Shown: positions 6,059 through 14,315 of the stretch, piece after piece
Numbering within the stretch: the first letter of the stretch is position 1
Layout of the letters: every line of letters begins with the position of its first letter
Assembly: GCA_946487985.1 (NCBI GenBank)
Contig: CAMLUY010000010.1
Location: 1-14,347, forward strand
Origin: an uncultured Clostridia bacterium
GTDB taxonomy: Bacteria; Bacillota; Clostridia; Christensenellales; UBA1242
Direction of reading: 5' to 3'
Length of the DNA stretch: 14,347 nucleotides
Program-made: the position numbers and the translations under genes
The notes under the pieces: generated by a model
Told to the model about the DNA's origin: nothing
Database searches by the model: none
The model's input: the letters and a program-made list of their open reading frames with translations, nothing else

Positions 6059-7150
6059 TCAGTCTGGAAGCAATTTGATAATGACAAGGTTGTTTACGCC
6101 GTAATATTCTTCATTAAGTTTCAGCCGCCCGCCACAGTCAAATATTATTTTCTTGTCCAAGAGCTCAGGCAAATTTTCATTTTTTGAAATGTCATAGCCA
6201 AGGCCAAACAGATATTTTTTGTCTACACCATATTTGCAGCGAAGGCCGAGCATGATGTGCTCCTCCTGCAACTGGCGCGTTGAAAGCTGCTCATCAAGTG
6301 CAAGAACGCCGCGATAATATTTTTCAAAGGTGTTTGCATTGGCAAAGCGTCTGCCGCCTATGTAGGAATGAGCGGACAGGCCAAAACCGACATAGTCACC
6401 GCCCGTCCAATAATTGACGTTGTGACGACATTCAAAGCCGCTGACAGCAAAGTTTGACACCTCGTATCTTTCAAAGCCTCTTTTTTTAAGAAGCTTTGCC
6501 ACGCCATTGTATTGGTCGATGCTTTCATCTTCATCTGGCAGTAAATCTCTTTGCGCCATCACCATTTTTTCGAGAGGTGTCCCCTCTTCAATTTGAAGCA
6601 TATATGCAGAGATGTGCTTTACCCCCTGACTGCACAACAATTCAACCTGCTTCAAGAAATCATCGGTGTTTTTGTTTACGCCGATCAGCATATCCGCGCT
6701 GATGTTTTCAAAGCCGCATTCCTGTGCGCACTTTATCGCCGATAATGCCTGAGCAGCTGAGTGGCGTCGTGAGAGAAATTTCAAGATGTTGTCATCAAGA
6801 CTTTGCACGCCAAATGAAATTCGGTTGACGCCCATCTGTCTGTAAAATCTGCCCTTATCAGCAGTAAAAGTATTCGGGTTGCACTCAATGGTAATTTCGC
6901 AGTCATCGGTAAGCGTAAATGTAGATTTGAGAGCCTGAAAAATCCTTTCAAATTGGCTTTTTTCAAGAATGCTTGGCGTGCCGCCACCAAAGTAGATGCT
7001 GCTTGCGATTTTGTCACCATTGAAAGAGCTGATTTCTTTGGTCAGAGCATTGATATATCTGTCAATTTCGTCATTACGCACAAAAGAAGAAAAGGCGCAA
7101 TAGTTGCACCTGCTTTCACAAAAGGGCACATGTACATATACTCCAAGCAC
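6059..7150 (-). CDS. hemW: HemW, radical SAM heme chaperone (HemN-like)
   Basis: Radical SAM protein of the HemN-like branch now called HemW. It is often mis-annotated as oxygen-independent coproporphyrinogen III oxidase, but family work indicates heme binding and delivery. The 363 residues include the cluster motif C11-ESR-C15-NY-C18 followed by AF, then FGGGTPS, ECNP, RISFGVQSLDD, and ISAYMLQIEEGTPL. The HemW-type region RYEVSNFA, RHNVNYW and YVGFGLSAHSY comes last. The start is GTG 7150-7148, preceded by AAGGAGGAGG. It follows lepA by 75 nt, a common Firmicutes pairing, but the usual next gene hrcA is absent and the LRR gene follows instead. Heme biosynthesis genes are not visible in the window. 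Confidence 0.93.
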   Translation of the reverse strand: MLGVYVHVPFCESRCNYCAFSSFVRNDEIDRYINALTKEISSFNGDKIASSIYFGGGTPSILEKSQFERIFQALKSTFTLTDDCEITIECNPNTFTADKGRFYRQMGVNRISFGVQSLDDNILKFLSRRHSAAQALSAIKCAQECGFENISADMLIGVNKNTDDFLKQVELLCSQGVKHISAYMLQIEEGTPLEKMVMAQRDLLPDEDESIDQYNGVAKLLKKRGFERYEVSNFAVSGFECRHNVNYWTGGDYVGFGLSAHSYIGGRRFANANTFEKYYRGVLALDEQLSTRQLQEEHIMLGLRCKYGVDKKYLFGLGYDISKNENLPELLDKKIIFDCGGRLKLNEEYYGVNNLVIIKLLPD

Positions 7151-7225
7151 CTTTCCTCCTCCTTAGTAAATAGGGTTTTTGTCAAGATTGCGACAGCTTT
7201 GGCTGTTTGTTGGCATTTGGCTGCG

Positions 7226-9034
7226 CTATTCTTGGTCATCGTCAAGCTTCAATAGTGACATGAACGCCTCTGATGGTATTTCAACAGAGCCGATTTTCCG
7301 CATGCGTTTTTTGCCCTCTTTTTGCTTTTCAAGAAGCTTACGTTTGCGAGTAACGTCACCGCCATAGCATTTTGCAAGCACGTCTTTACGCATTGCAGAA
7401 AGGGTTTCGCGAGCAATAACCTTGCTGCCTATTGCCGCCTGAATTGGCACTTCAAACAACTGACGCGGAATGATTTTTTTCAAATTTTCTGTAAGCGCGC
7501 GGCCGCGTGAGTAGGCTTTGTCCTTGTGGACTATCATTGAAAGGGCGTCGCAGCGCTCGCCATTGAGCAGAATGTCCACACGCACAAGGTCGCTTGTCTG
7601 ATAGCCTGCAAGCTCATAATCAAGGCTGGCATAGCCCTTGGTACGCGATTTCAAACTGTCAAAGAAGTCATAGATGATTTCGCCAAGCGGCAATTTGTAA
7701 TTGAGTTGCACCCTCTTTTCATCAAGATATGTCAGCCCCTCATACACGCCGCGTTTTTCCTGGCACAGCTCCATGATTGCCCCTACAAAATTTGGCGGAG
7801 CGAAGATGTGAGCCTTGACAACAGGCTCTTCAATATATGATATTTCAACAGGGCTTGGCAGTGATGACGGATTGGAAAGTTCAAGCATGCTGCCGTCTGT
7901 TTTGTGCACGTGGTAGTACACGCTTGGCGCGGTGGTGATGATATTAAGATTGAACTCGCGCTCAATGCGCTGAGTGATGATTTCAAGATGCAGAAGTCCC
8001 AAAAATCCGCACCTGAAACCGTAGCCAAGTGCCTGCGAAACTTCTGGCATATATTCAAGAGATGCATCATTAAGTTTGAGTTTTTCAAGCGCGTCTTTAA
8101 GTTCGTTATATTTCGCGCCGTCAACAGGGAAAATGCCGCAGAATACCACTGGCTGTACTTTTTTATAGCCTGGAAGTGGGTCTTGAACAGGGCTTTCAAG
8201 ATGAGTTATGGTATCGCCGACTTCAACATCGCTGATGGTTTTGATGCTGCCTGCAAGATAGCCGACCTCGCCAGCAAGCAGTTTGTCAGTCGGTTTTGCA
8301 AAAGGTAGAAACACGCCCACTTCTGTCACTTCAAAAACCTTGCCTGTATGCATCATTTTAATTTTTTCACCTGGCTTTACAGTACCGTCAAAAACCCTGA
8401 TAAGGCAGATTGCACCTTTGAAATTGTCATAATAGCTGTCAAATATCAGGCATTTCAGTCTGGCATTTTCATCGCCTTTTGGGCATGGAAATTCTTTGAC
8501 TATCATTTCAAGCACGTCTTCAATGTTCGTGCCCTCTTTGGCCGAGATGCATGGCGCATGCATTGCAGGCAAGCCGATTACGTCTTCGATTTCCTTTTTA
8601 ACCTCTTCTGGGCGTGCAGACGGCAGGTCAATTTTATTTATTACCGGCAAAATTTCAAGATTGTTTTCAATGGCAAGGTAGGCATTTGCAAGCGACTGCG
8701 CCTCCACGCCTTGCGATGCGTCAACAATGAGTATTGCGCCCTCACATGCGGCAAGTGAGCGTGAAACCTCATAAGTGAAGTCGACATGCCCTGGCGTGTC
8801 AATCAAGTTGAGAGTATACTCCTCACCATTGCAAGAGTATTTCATGCGCGTTGGGGTCAGTTTGATGGTGATGCCTTTTTCGCGTTCAAGTTCCATACTG
8901 TCAAGCAGTTGTGCCTGCATATCTCTTTTTTCAAGAGTGCCTGTTTTTTCAATCAATCGGTCGGCGAGAGTGGACTTGCCATGGTCGATGTGAGCAATGA
9001 TACAAAAGTTTCTTATTTTTTCTATTCTGTCCAT
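7226..9034 (-). CDS. lepA: LepA/EF4 ribosome-associated elongation GTPase
   Basis: Translational GTPase that acts on the ribosome, with reported roles in back-translocation and ribosome biogenesis. With the start at ATG 9034-9032 it has 602 residues, the family length, and begins [11 protein letters not shown] domain: AHIDHGKST at 14-22, DTPGHVDF at 79-86 and NKID at 133-136. Domain II, the EF-G-like domains and the LepA C-terminal domain follow, ending [13 protein letters not shown] and so on. Upstream in-frame candidate starts lie inside the promoter (an ATG at 9043-9041 overlaps the -10 box), so they are unlikely. No Shine-Dalgarno sequence precedes the chosen ATG. With the promoter position this implies a leaderless message. 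It is probably co-transcribed with hemW. Confidence 0.97.
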   Translation of the reverse strand: MDRIEKIRNFCIIAHIDHGKSTLADRLIEKTGTLEKRDMQAQLLDSMELEREKGITIKLTPTRMKYSCNGEEYTLNLIDTPGHVDFTYEVSRSLAACEGAILIVDASQGVEAQSLANAYLAIENNLEILPVINKIDLPSARPEEVKKEIEDVIGLPAMHAPCISAKEGTNIEDVLEMIVKEFPCPKGDENARLKCLIFDSYYDNFKGAICLIRVFDGTVKPGEKIKMMHTGKVFEVTEVGVFLPFAKPTDKLLAGEVGYLAGSIKTISDVEVGDTITHLESPVQDPLPGYKKVQPVVFCGIFPVDGAKYNELKDALEKLKLNDASLEYMPEVSQALGYGFRCGFLGLLHLEIITQRIEREFNLNIITTAPSVYYHVHKTDGSMLELSNPSSLPSPVEISYIEEPVVKAHIFAPPNFVGAIMELCQEKRGVYEGLTYLDEKRVQLNYKLPLGEIIYDFFDSLKSRTKGYASLDYELAGYQTSDLVRVDILLNGERCDALSMIVHKDKAYSRGRALTENLKKIIPRQLFEVPIQAAIGSKVIARETLSAMRKDVLAKCYGGDVTRKRKLLEKQKEGKKRMRKIGSVEIPSEAFMSLLKLDDDQE

Positions 9035-9041
9035 GGATATC

Positions 9042-9070
9042 ATTATATCTGAAAAATAAAAATAAATCAA
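9042..9070 (-). promoter_or_regulatory. lepA promoter placed for a leaderless transcript
   Basis: On the minus strand: -35 TTGATT (9065-9070), 17-nt spacer, perfect -10 TATAAT (9042-9047). Only seven bases separate the -10 box from the lepA ATG, so transcription should begin at or one base before the A of the ATG. Confidence 0.65.
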
Positions 9071-9162
9071 TCGTTTTCATTTCCAAGGCTGCAAAAAACA
9101 ATATTCAAAAAACCGCATTTTCTGCAAAAATAAAAAATTCGCTCTGAAAATACAAAAAGACA

Positions 9163-9171
9163 TGATATAAT
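9163..9171 (+). promoter_or_regulatory. possible extended -10 promoter for the GDPD-like gene
   Basis: TGATATAAT is an extended -10 element with no clear -35 box. It would give a leader of about 100 nt. The rest of 9071-9277 is very AT-rich with scattered A-tracts and shows no RNA gene or hairpin of note. A second TATAAT at 9257-9262 is too close to the ribosome binding site to serve well. Confidence 0.35.
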
Positions 9172-9277
9172 TCAGATAATTACATAAAAATCACTATTAT
9201 TTTCTTTTTTGTGGTTTTTCAAAAGGATTTCAAATCATTTAATTTAATTTTTTAAATATAATATTTTGAGGTAGTAA

Positions 9278-10006
9278 ATGGATATTTTCAATTCATGGCT
9301 GGTGGAATCGCCAATCGCAAACAGAGGTCTTCATGACAAAGATCACCCTGAAAACACCCTTTCTGCTTTTGCCAAGGCAATAGATCTTGGCTTCCCGATT
9401 GCCATTGATGTTCAAATGATAGCGGACGGAACGCTGGTTGTCTTTTCTGATGAATGCCTGTCAAGATTGACAGAAAACGACGGGTACATTAAATTCCTTA
9501 GTGCATCAGACCTTGACATGCTTTCGATCAGTGGCAGCAGTGAAAAAATACCTTCATTGCAAGAAGTGCTGACCTTTATTGACGGACGTGTGCCCCTGCT
9601 GATTGATATCAAAAATACAGATAAGGTCGGCGTATTTGAAAAAAATCTGCTTGAAATACTATCAGGCTACAACGGCGAGTACGCAGTAATGTCAATGAAC
9701 CCATTTTCTCTTGAATATTTTTACAAGCATGCGCCAAACGTTTTGCGTGGTCAGATGGGCGGATATCAGAAAGGCAAAAAGATGTCCTTTTTCAAAAGGT
9801 ATATTTCAAAAAGCCTGTGCATGAGCAAAAAGGTTTCCCACCCTGATTTCATATGTTATGAAAGCAAGCATCTGCCAAACAGATTCGTTCGCAAATACAA
9901 AACGCTGCCACTTATCGCCCATGTGGTGACAAGCCAAAGCGAATATCTACGCACAGTCAAATATTGTGACAATATCATTTTTGAAAACTTCGAGCCAAAA
10001 ATATAG
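9278..10006 (+). CDS. GDPD-family protein lacking the catalytic residues (probable pseudoenzyme)
   Basis: A 242-residue protein with the TIM-barrel pattern of glycerophosphodiester phosphodiesterases: HPENTLSAF at 23-31, DVQMIADGTLVVF at 44-56, IPSLQEVLTFIDGR at 91-104, and SMNPFSLEYF later. The residues that do chemistry in active members are changed. The first catalytic His (HRG) is Asn15 (NRG), the metal-ligand Glu of ExD is Ala42 (AID), the second catalytic His (FHD) is Ser57 (FSD), and the later Glu of ExK is Asp110 (DIK). There is no signal peptide or membrane segment, so it is probably cytoplasmic. A GAGG site precedes the ATG. It is a single gene, divergent from lepA and convergent with rsmD. 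Phosphodiesterase activity is doubtful; binding or regulation is possible. Confidence 0.85.
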   Translation: MDIFNSWLVESPIANRGLHDKDHPENTLSAFAKAIDLGFPIAIDVQMIADGTLVVFSDECLSRLTENDGYIKFLSASDLDMLSISGSSEKIPSLQEVLTFIDGRVPLLIDIKNTDKVGVFEKNLLEILSGYNGEYAVMSMNPFSLEYFYKHAPNVLRGQMGGYQKGKKMSFFKRYISKSLCMSKKVSHPDFICYESKHLPNRFVRKYKTLPLIAHVVTSQSEYLRTVKYCDNIIFENFEPKI

Positions 10007-10097
10007 TGCGAGTGTTCAAAAATAGCAATTTTTAAAAATATTTATAAACAAATGTTTGCAAATTTTCAAAAAATACAATCTTCGTGAGAAAAAATAT

Positions 10098-10122
10098 TGC
10101 CCCTGATGATGGGGCATTTTTT
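10098..10122. terminator. bidirectional terminator between the GDPD-like gene and rsmD
   Basis: Stem TGCCCC/GGGGCA with a 7-nt loop. TTTTTT follows on the plus strand, and on the minus strand the stem is followed by a T-rich run. On the plus strand its T run overlaps the rsmD stop codon. It serves the convergent genes on both sides. Confidence 0.85.
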
Positions 10123-10663
10123 ATTCTTGCAAAGATTTTTTCAAAAACGTGACCATTTTTGTACCGTATATCTTTTCGTCCTCGACCGCAAAAGGTGAAA
10201 AGTCAAATTTATCTGTTTTGTCATGCTCGCAGACTATCACTCCGTCCTCAGCAAGCAGGTCATTTTCAGCAAGCAGCCTGACAGCGTTCTCATAAAATCC
10301 ACTTTTATATGGCGGGTCAAGCAAGATGATATCAAACTTTTCACCGCGCAAGGATTCAATCGCTTTTGCGTAGTCAGCTTTAATCACTCTTGCGTCTTCC
10401 CCCATTCGTTTGAGGTTGTCCCTGACGAGCTGAGCGCTGCGCGGGTCTCTGTCAACAAAGACCACTTCTTGTGCGTTGCGGCTTATCCCCTCAATGCCAA
10501 GTGCGCCAGTACCTGCAAAAAGGTCGAGAATTTTTGAGTTCGGCAAACGAAAAGCAAGCTTGTTGAATATTGCCTGTTTGACCATGTCTGCCGTAGGCCT
10601 GATGTGAGAATATTTGTTTTCAATCAGCGTTCGGCCTTTATATTTTCCTGCTGTTACTCGCAA
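10121..10663 (-). CDS. rsmD: RsmD, 16S rRNA (guanine966-N2)-methyltransferase
   Basis: Rossmann-fold methyltransferase that makes m2G966 in 16S rRNA from S-adenosylmethionine. With start TTG 10663-10661 it has 180 residues and begins (M)LRVTAGKYKGRTL, as the family does. Motif I is LDLFAGTGALGIE at about 46-58 and the catalytic DPPY is at 116-119. AAGGAG lies six bases before the TTG. A longer reading from ATG 10693 is ruled out in practice, because the promoter -10 box at 10684-10689 lies inside it. In many Firmicutes coaD follows rsmD; here it stands alone between two plus-strand genes. Confidence 0.94.
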   Translation of the reverse strand: MRVTAGKYKGRTLIENKYSHIRPTADMVKQAIFNKLAFRLPNSKILDLFAGTGALGIEGISRNAQEVVFVDRDPRSAQLVRDNLKRMGEDARVIKADYAKAIESLRGEKFDIILLDPPYKSGFYENAVRLLAENDLLAEDGVIVCEHDKTDKFDFSPFAVEDEKIYGTKMVTFLKKSLQE

Positions 10664-10683
10664 AACGCACTCCTTTTTAAACA

Positions 10684-10712
10684 AATATATCATTGAGCAA
10701 GAAAAAAGTCAA
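10684..10712 (-). promoter_or_regulatory. rsmD promoter
   Basis: On the minus strand: TTGACT (10707-10712), 17-nt spacer, TATATT (10684-10689) with TG one base upstream. Predicted start is near 10677, about 14 nt before the TTG start codon. The leader is just long enough to hold the AAGGAG site. Confidence 0.7.
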
Positions 10713-10761
10713 ACGCTTGCATGTTGAAGATATTAAAAAAAAGATGTCTTTTGCGGCGATA

Positions 10762-10796
10762 AATTTTCAATTTGCTCACACACAGCGCTGAAAATT
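10762..10796. repeat. inverted repeat upstream of the substrate-binding protein gene
   Basis: Arms AATTTTCA (10762-10769) and TGAAAATT (10789-10796) are separated by 19 nt, with the 8-base palindrome CAGCGCTG at the edge of the right arm. It lies 29 nt before the ATG of the gene. It may be an operator. No clear promoter hexamers or riboswitch were recognised in 10713-10824. Confidence 0.35.
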
Positions 10797-10824
10797 CATA
10801 AATTTGTTTTTGTAAGGAGGAAAA

Positions 10825-11844
10825 ATGCAAAAAATCAAAACCCTGTCTTTTTTCGCCCTCTGCCTGCTCATCTGTCTGGCATCAAGCCTGATGTTTGTTG
10901 GCTGCGGCAAAAATGACGACAATAAAATACGGCTTAACGAGGTGACTCGAAGCATATTCTATGCTCCCCTTTACGCTGCACACAATCTTGGTTATTTTGA
11001 AGACGAAGGTTTGGAAGTCACGATTGAAACAGCAACCGGCTCTGATGCGTCAATGACTGCACTGCTCAGCGGCAGCGCTGAAATCATTCTTGCTGGGCCT
11101 GAAACTGTTGTATATTCTTCTGGCACAAAAGACACTCCGGTAATTTTCGGTCAGCTCACTCAACGTGATGGTTCATTCTTTGTTTCAAGAGATCCTATTG
11201 AAGAATTTGAGCTCAGCATGCTGCGTGGAACCACCATTATTGGCGGGCGTCGCGGCGGACTGCCTGCAATGACCTTACAATACATCATTGAACAGGCAGG
11301 CATGACCATTGGCACAAACAAAGCTGCTGGCGAGGTCAATCTCAACATCGACGTAGCTTTCCCTATGATTGGCAGCGAATTCGTCACATCGAACAGTGAG
11401 TTCTGCACCCTGTTTGAGCCGACAGCCACAAACCTTGAAAAGGAAGGCAACGGATATGTGCTTGACGCAGTAGGCAAGTTTTCTGGCTCGATACCATACA
11501 CCTGCTTCGCGACAAAACAAAGCTATCTTGACAGCCACAGCGAGCAAGCTGAGAAGTTCTTGAATGCGGTTTATCGCGGTTATCAATATATTTCTACTCA
11601 GCCATCAGAAAAAGCTGCCATTGCGCTTGCACCATCTTTTGATGGTATGACCAATGAAGAGCTGCAAATCGCTGTTGAACAATATCTTTCTATTGACGCT
11701 TGGTGCTCATCACCAGTTCTGACAGAAGAATCGTTCTATAAACTGCTTGAAATCATCAACTCAACAACAGACAACGCTCAGTACAATCCAAAATATACCG
11801 ATCTTGTTGACAACACCATCGCAAGCAAAATCGGCAAAGCCTGA
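10825..11844 (+). CDS. ABC transporter substrate-binding lipoprotein, NMT1/SsuA-like class
   Basis: Extracytoplasmic solute-binding protein, 339 residues. It has a signal peptide (MQKIKTLSFF start, hydrophobic core at about 8-25) and a lipobox-like FVGC with the lipidated Cys at 27. The mature part has the class pattern FYAPLYAAHNLGYFEDEGLEV near 45-65, ALLSGSAEIILAGPE near 79-93 and a GRRGGLPAMTLQYI segment. Related proteins bind sulfonates, nitrate, thiamine precursors or other small vitamin-like ligands; the ligand here cannot be told. TAAGGAGG precedes the ATG. No permease or ATPase gene is adjacent: the next gene downstream is convergent and unrelated. It must work with a transporter encoded elsewhere or be a remnant of a lost operon. 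Confidence 0.88.
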   Translation: MQKIKTLSFFALCLLICLASSLMFVGCGKNDDNKIRLNEVTRSIFYAPLYAAHNLGYFEDEGLEVTIETATGSDASMTALLSGSAEIILAGPETVVYSSGTKDTPVIFGQLTQRDGSFFVSRDPIEEFELSMLRGTTIIGGRRGGLPAMTLQYIIEQAGMTIGTNKAAGEVNLNIDVAFPMIGSEFVTSNSEFCTLFEPTATNLEKEGNGYVLDAVGKFSGSIPYTCFATKQSYLDSHSEQAEKFLNAVYRGYQYISTQPSEKAAIALAPSFDGMTNEELQIAVEQYLSIDAWCSSPVLTEESFYKLLEIINSTTDNAQYNPKYTDLVDNTIASKIGKA

Positions 11845-11868
11845 AATATTCGGTCAAGAAAGGCTACT

Positions 11869-11917
11869 AAAAAACAGATACGCCCGCAAAATTGTGGATG
11901 TATCTGTTTTTTATTTT
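11869..11917. terminator. bidirectional terminator between convergent genes
   Basis: Long stem with outer arms ending AACAGATAC and starting GTATCTGTT, a 2x2 internal bulge, an inner CCGCA/TGTGG helix (one G-U pair) and an AAAT loop. T-rich runs follow on both strands. It sits between the substrate-binding protein gene (plus) and the surface protein gene (minus). Confidence 0.85.
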
Positions 11918-11941
11918 GCGATTTATCGCCTTAAAGAAGCA

Positions 11942-14260
11942 TTATAGATAATAATCGCGATAGCTTACTTCCTTTTCTTTTGTTTTGGCAACCTTTTGGC
12001 CTTTGCCGCCTTTACCTGTGCCGCCACCATTTCTGTATTTTCTGACAATAAAGAATATAACTACACCAATAATGATTGCGCCAACAATAGGTGCTGTAAT
12101 ATACAGCCAAAGCAAATTTTTATTTACTGCCTGGTCTTCACTAAAAGACAGTGGCAGGTTGAGCGTATTGTCGGTCAGCCCTTGCACATAATTCATATTC
12201 AGTCTGAAAGTATATGTTGTTTCATTTTCTGCATTGGTCACAGGGTCTGTAAGAAGGGTATCTGTCGGGTTGTTCCCATACACACGTTGCACATATGCCG
12301 CAAACGAGTCAACATCCATCATACAATCAGCATTAGTTGTGATTTCAATAACCGTTGAGGTGCTGTTTGGTGGCACTGGTATGCCTGTCCCTTGGTATTC
12401 AACATTGGAAACCTTGATAGATTTTACAAACTCAGCTCCTGTAATGTCAAAATCAATAAGGATTGCTTTTTCATCAGTAAAATATGCAACAAGCTTGAAC
12501 TCTTTGTCAAAAGGCACTTCGCCAAAAGTAATATCCTGAACCAAAGCGCTTCTCAAATCATTGTCAAGTGAAACTTCTTGGGTGAAATCTCCGTTGTCAT
12601 CGCGATAGTACATCAGCCAGTGGCTGAAACTATACACTCCATTGCCCACCGCAGTGACCTGCCTTGAACGATTTGTTTCGGTAAAGACAAGCGGTATTGA
12701 GTTTGTCGGTGTGCTTGCATCAACTGTTTTTACACCGCCCTGACCTTGGCTGAGCGCTTCATTTGAAACTTCAACCAAGCAGTTGAATTGGTTTGCAACA
12801 AGAAGGAATGAATATGTGCCATCGGTGGAATCGTTGACCGACAACGATATGTTATAGCCAGTTAGCCCATATCTTTCATCTTGAATAGGTGTAGCCGTGA
12901 AACTTGAAAAACTGTCACCATTGAGGAGCACGGCTGCCAATGTGTAATAGCCATAGTACGCTTCGCCAAAATCAATACGAATATTGATGTCATTGCCGTA
13001 TTTTATTGAAAGCTCGTCTAATGTTTGGCTGTTATAAATAAATTTGCCATTTGAAATAATGCCAGCAGCGTCCTTTTTGGCGCTGAATTTATATGTGAAC
13101 GTCATGAAGTTTTGAAGGTGCAGCTTGCTTTCATGCATGCTCCAAGTCGTGGCAAAATCCCAAGGCGCTTCTTTACTGTCAAACATATCAACATTCGTCA
13201 ACAAATTTTGGTTGATTACAGATACTCGTGCAAGCTTGTCTGAAACAATGCTGTAACCGCCGCCAATACCATTAAGGTTTTGCTGTGTCCAGTATGAAAA
13301 GTTTACATTGTAGTAGTTTTGTGAGTTTGCAATGTTGTTGTAGCCAACAATAGCCCCAGCAATCGCATTTGTACCAGCGTTTTGCAAAGTTATCGTACCG
13401 CTGTTGCATGTGTTTGTAATAAATGTGCTGCTGCCATCGATTTCGCCAGCAATACCGCCAACATATTTGGTCTTGCTTTGTGACACTTGGTCAAGATTGC
13501 TCAGGGTAATACTGCCAAATTGCAGGCAATTTTTGATAGTGCTGCCGCTGGATATTGAGCCGACAACTCCACCAATAACAATTCTGCTGTCTTTATTTAA
13601 ATTCGCGCTGATGTTGTAATAATTTACGCAATTTGAAATCTGGCTTGGCGCGCTGAGTTGTCCTTGTTCGGTTGTGCTGACCAGTCTGCCAGCAATACCG
13701 CCAAAGGTCAGATTTGATTGAGAAGAAAGCTCAATATCATCATTATTTGCGGTGGTGTCATTGTCGCCACTTGTAAAGCTGCTATAATCAAGTTCGCAGT
13801 TTGAAATCACAACATTTTCGCCATAACCAACGATAACGCCAGCATAGATGGCATTGATTTCGTTTTCAGGAATATCAAAGCTTACACTTCCAGAAATGCG
13901 CAGATTTTTGATTGTAGCATTTTGAGTCTGAGGGAACAGACCGTAATATAGCGAATTTGAGCTGAGAGTGATGTTTGAAATAGTGTATCCATTTCCGTCG
14001 AACGTGCCTTTGAAGACGCCAGCATTTCGAAACATATTTTCCATTGAAATCTGTGAAAAATCCAAATCATTGCCAAGTGTTATTGTAAGATTTGGATCAT
14101 TGTATGTTTCGTTGGACGTAAAAGTATTGATATAATCGGTTGCGTTATCAATAATTATCTGGCGCTCATTTTCAGCAAAAGACACTCCCCCGCCGAGGGA
14201 GATTGTTCCGCCAAAAACTGCAAGCATCAGTGCAAATACAGAAATAATCCACTTTTTCAT
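11942..14260 (-). CDS. secreted surface protein with GLUG-like repeats and C-terminal membrane anchor
   Basis: A 772-residue protein with an N-terminal signal peptide (cleavage likely after SFA29). A beta-helix-like region with GLUG-type repeats follows at about 85-330 (FKGTFDGNGYTISNI, then FGGIAG, IGGVVG and YVGGIAG units, each followed by an NC-type turn). A long region of beta-rich, Ig-like or InlB-like modules spans about 390-700, including FSHWLMYYRDDNGDF. A membrane helix lies at about 717-739, and a 33-residue basic Gly/Lys-rich tail ends SYRDYYL. There is no LPXTG motif, so it is anchored by the membrane helix. An AAGGA site precedes the ATG. Related proteins are adhesins or are uncharacterised; the ligand is unknown. 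The InlB-like pattern is shared in outline with the LRR protein at 4968-5996. Confidence 0.85.
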   Translation of the reverse strand: MKKWIISVFALMLAVFGGTISLGGGVSFAENERQIIIDNATDYINTFTSNETYNDPNLTITLGNDLDFSQISMENMFRNAGVFKGTFDGNGYTISNITLSSNSLYYGLFPQTQNATIKNLRISGSVSFDIPENEINAIYAGVIVGYGENVVISNCELDYSSFTSGDNDTTANNDDIELSSQSNLTFGGIAGRLVSTTEQGQLSAPSQISNCVNYYNISANLNKDSRIVIGGVVGSISSGSTIKNCLQFGSITLSNLDQVSQSKTKYVGGIAGEIDGSSTFITNTCNSGTITLQNAGTNAIAGAIVGYNNIANSQNYYNVNFSYWTQQNLNGIGGGYSIVSDKLARVSVINQNLLTNVDMFDSKEAPWDFATTWSMHESKLHLQNFMTFTYKFSAKKDAAGIISNGKFIYNSQTLDELSIKYGNDINIRIDFGEAYYGYYTLAAVLLNGDSFSSFTATPIQDERYGLTGYNISLSVNDSTDGTYSFLLVANQFNCLVEVSNEALSQGQGGVKTVDASTPTNSIPLVFTETNRSRQVTAVGNGVYSFSHWLMYYRDDNGDFTQEVSLDNDLRSALVQDITFGEVPFDKEFKLVAYFTDEKAILIDFDITGAEFVKSIKVSNVEYQGTGIPVPPNSTSTVIEITTNADCMMDVDSFAAYVQRVYGNNPTDTLLTDPVTNAENETTYTFRLNMNYVQGLTDNTLNLPLSFSEDQAVNKNLLWLYITAPIVGAIIIGVVIFFIVRKYRNGGGTGKGGKGQKVAKTKEKEVSYRDYYL

Positions 14261-14315
14261 ATTTTTTCCTTTTCAATATGTTTGCGCTAGGCATTTTTTA
14301 AAGCATTTTGTTTAA

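Noticed and set aside
7180..7206. TTGACA on the minus strand and a small ACAGC/GCTGT hairpin between lepA and hemW
   Set aside because: No -10 box lies at a usable distance from the TTGACA, and the hairpin lacks a T run on the minus strand. lepA and hemW are more simply one transcript.
9085..9215. Runs of A upstream of lepA as phased, curved DNA
   Set aside because: The spacing of the A-tracts is irregular rather than near 10-11 bases, so it is explained by AT richness.
9257..9262. TATAAT just upstream of the GDPD-like gene
   Set aside because: Transcription from it would start at the ribosome binding site, and no -35 box lies 16-18 nt upstream.
10713..10824. TPP or other riboswitch ahead of the substrate-binding protein
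   Set aside because: The conserved core sequences of a TPP riboswitch were not seen and the region is too short for most known classes.
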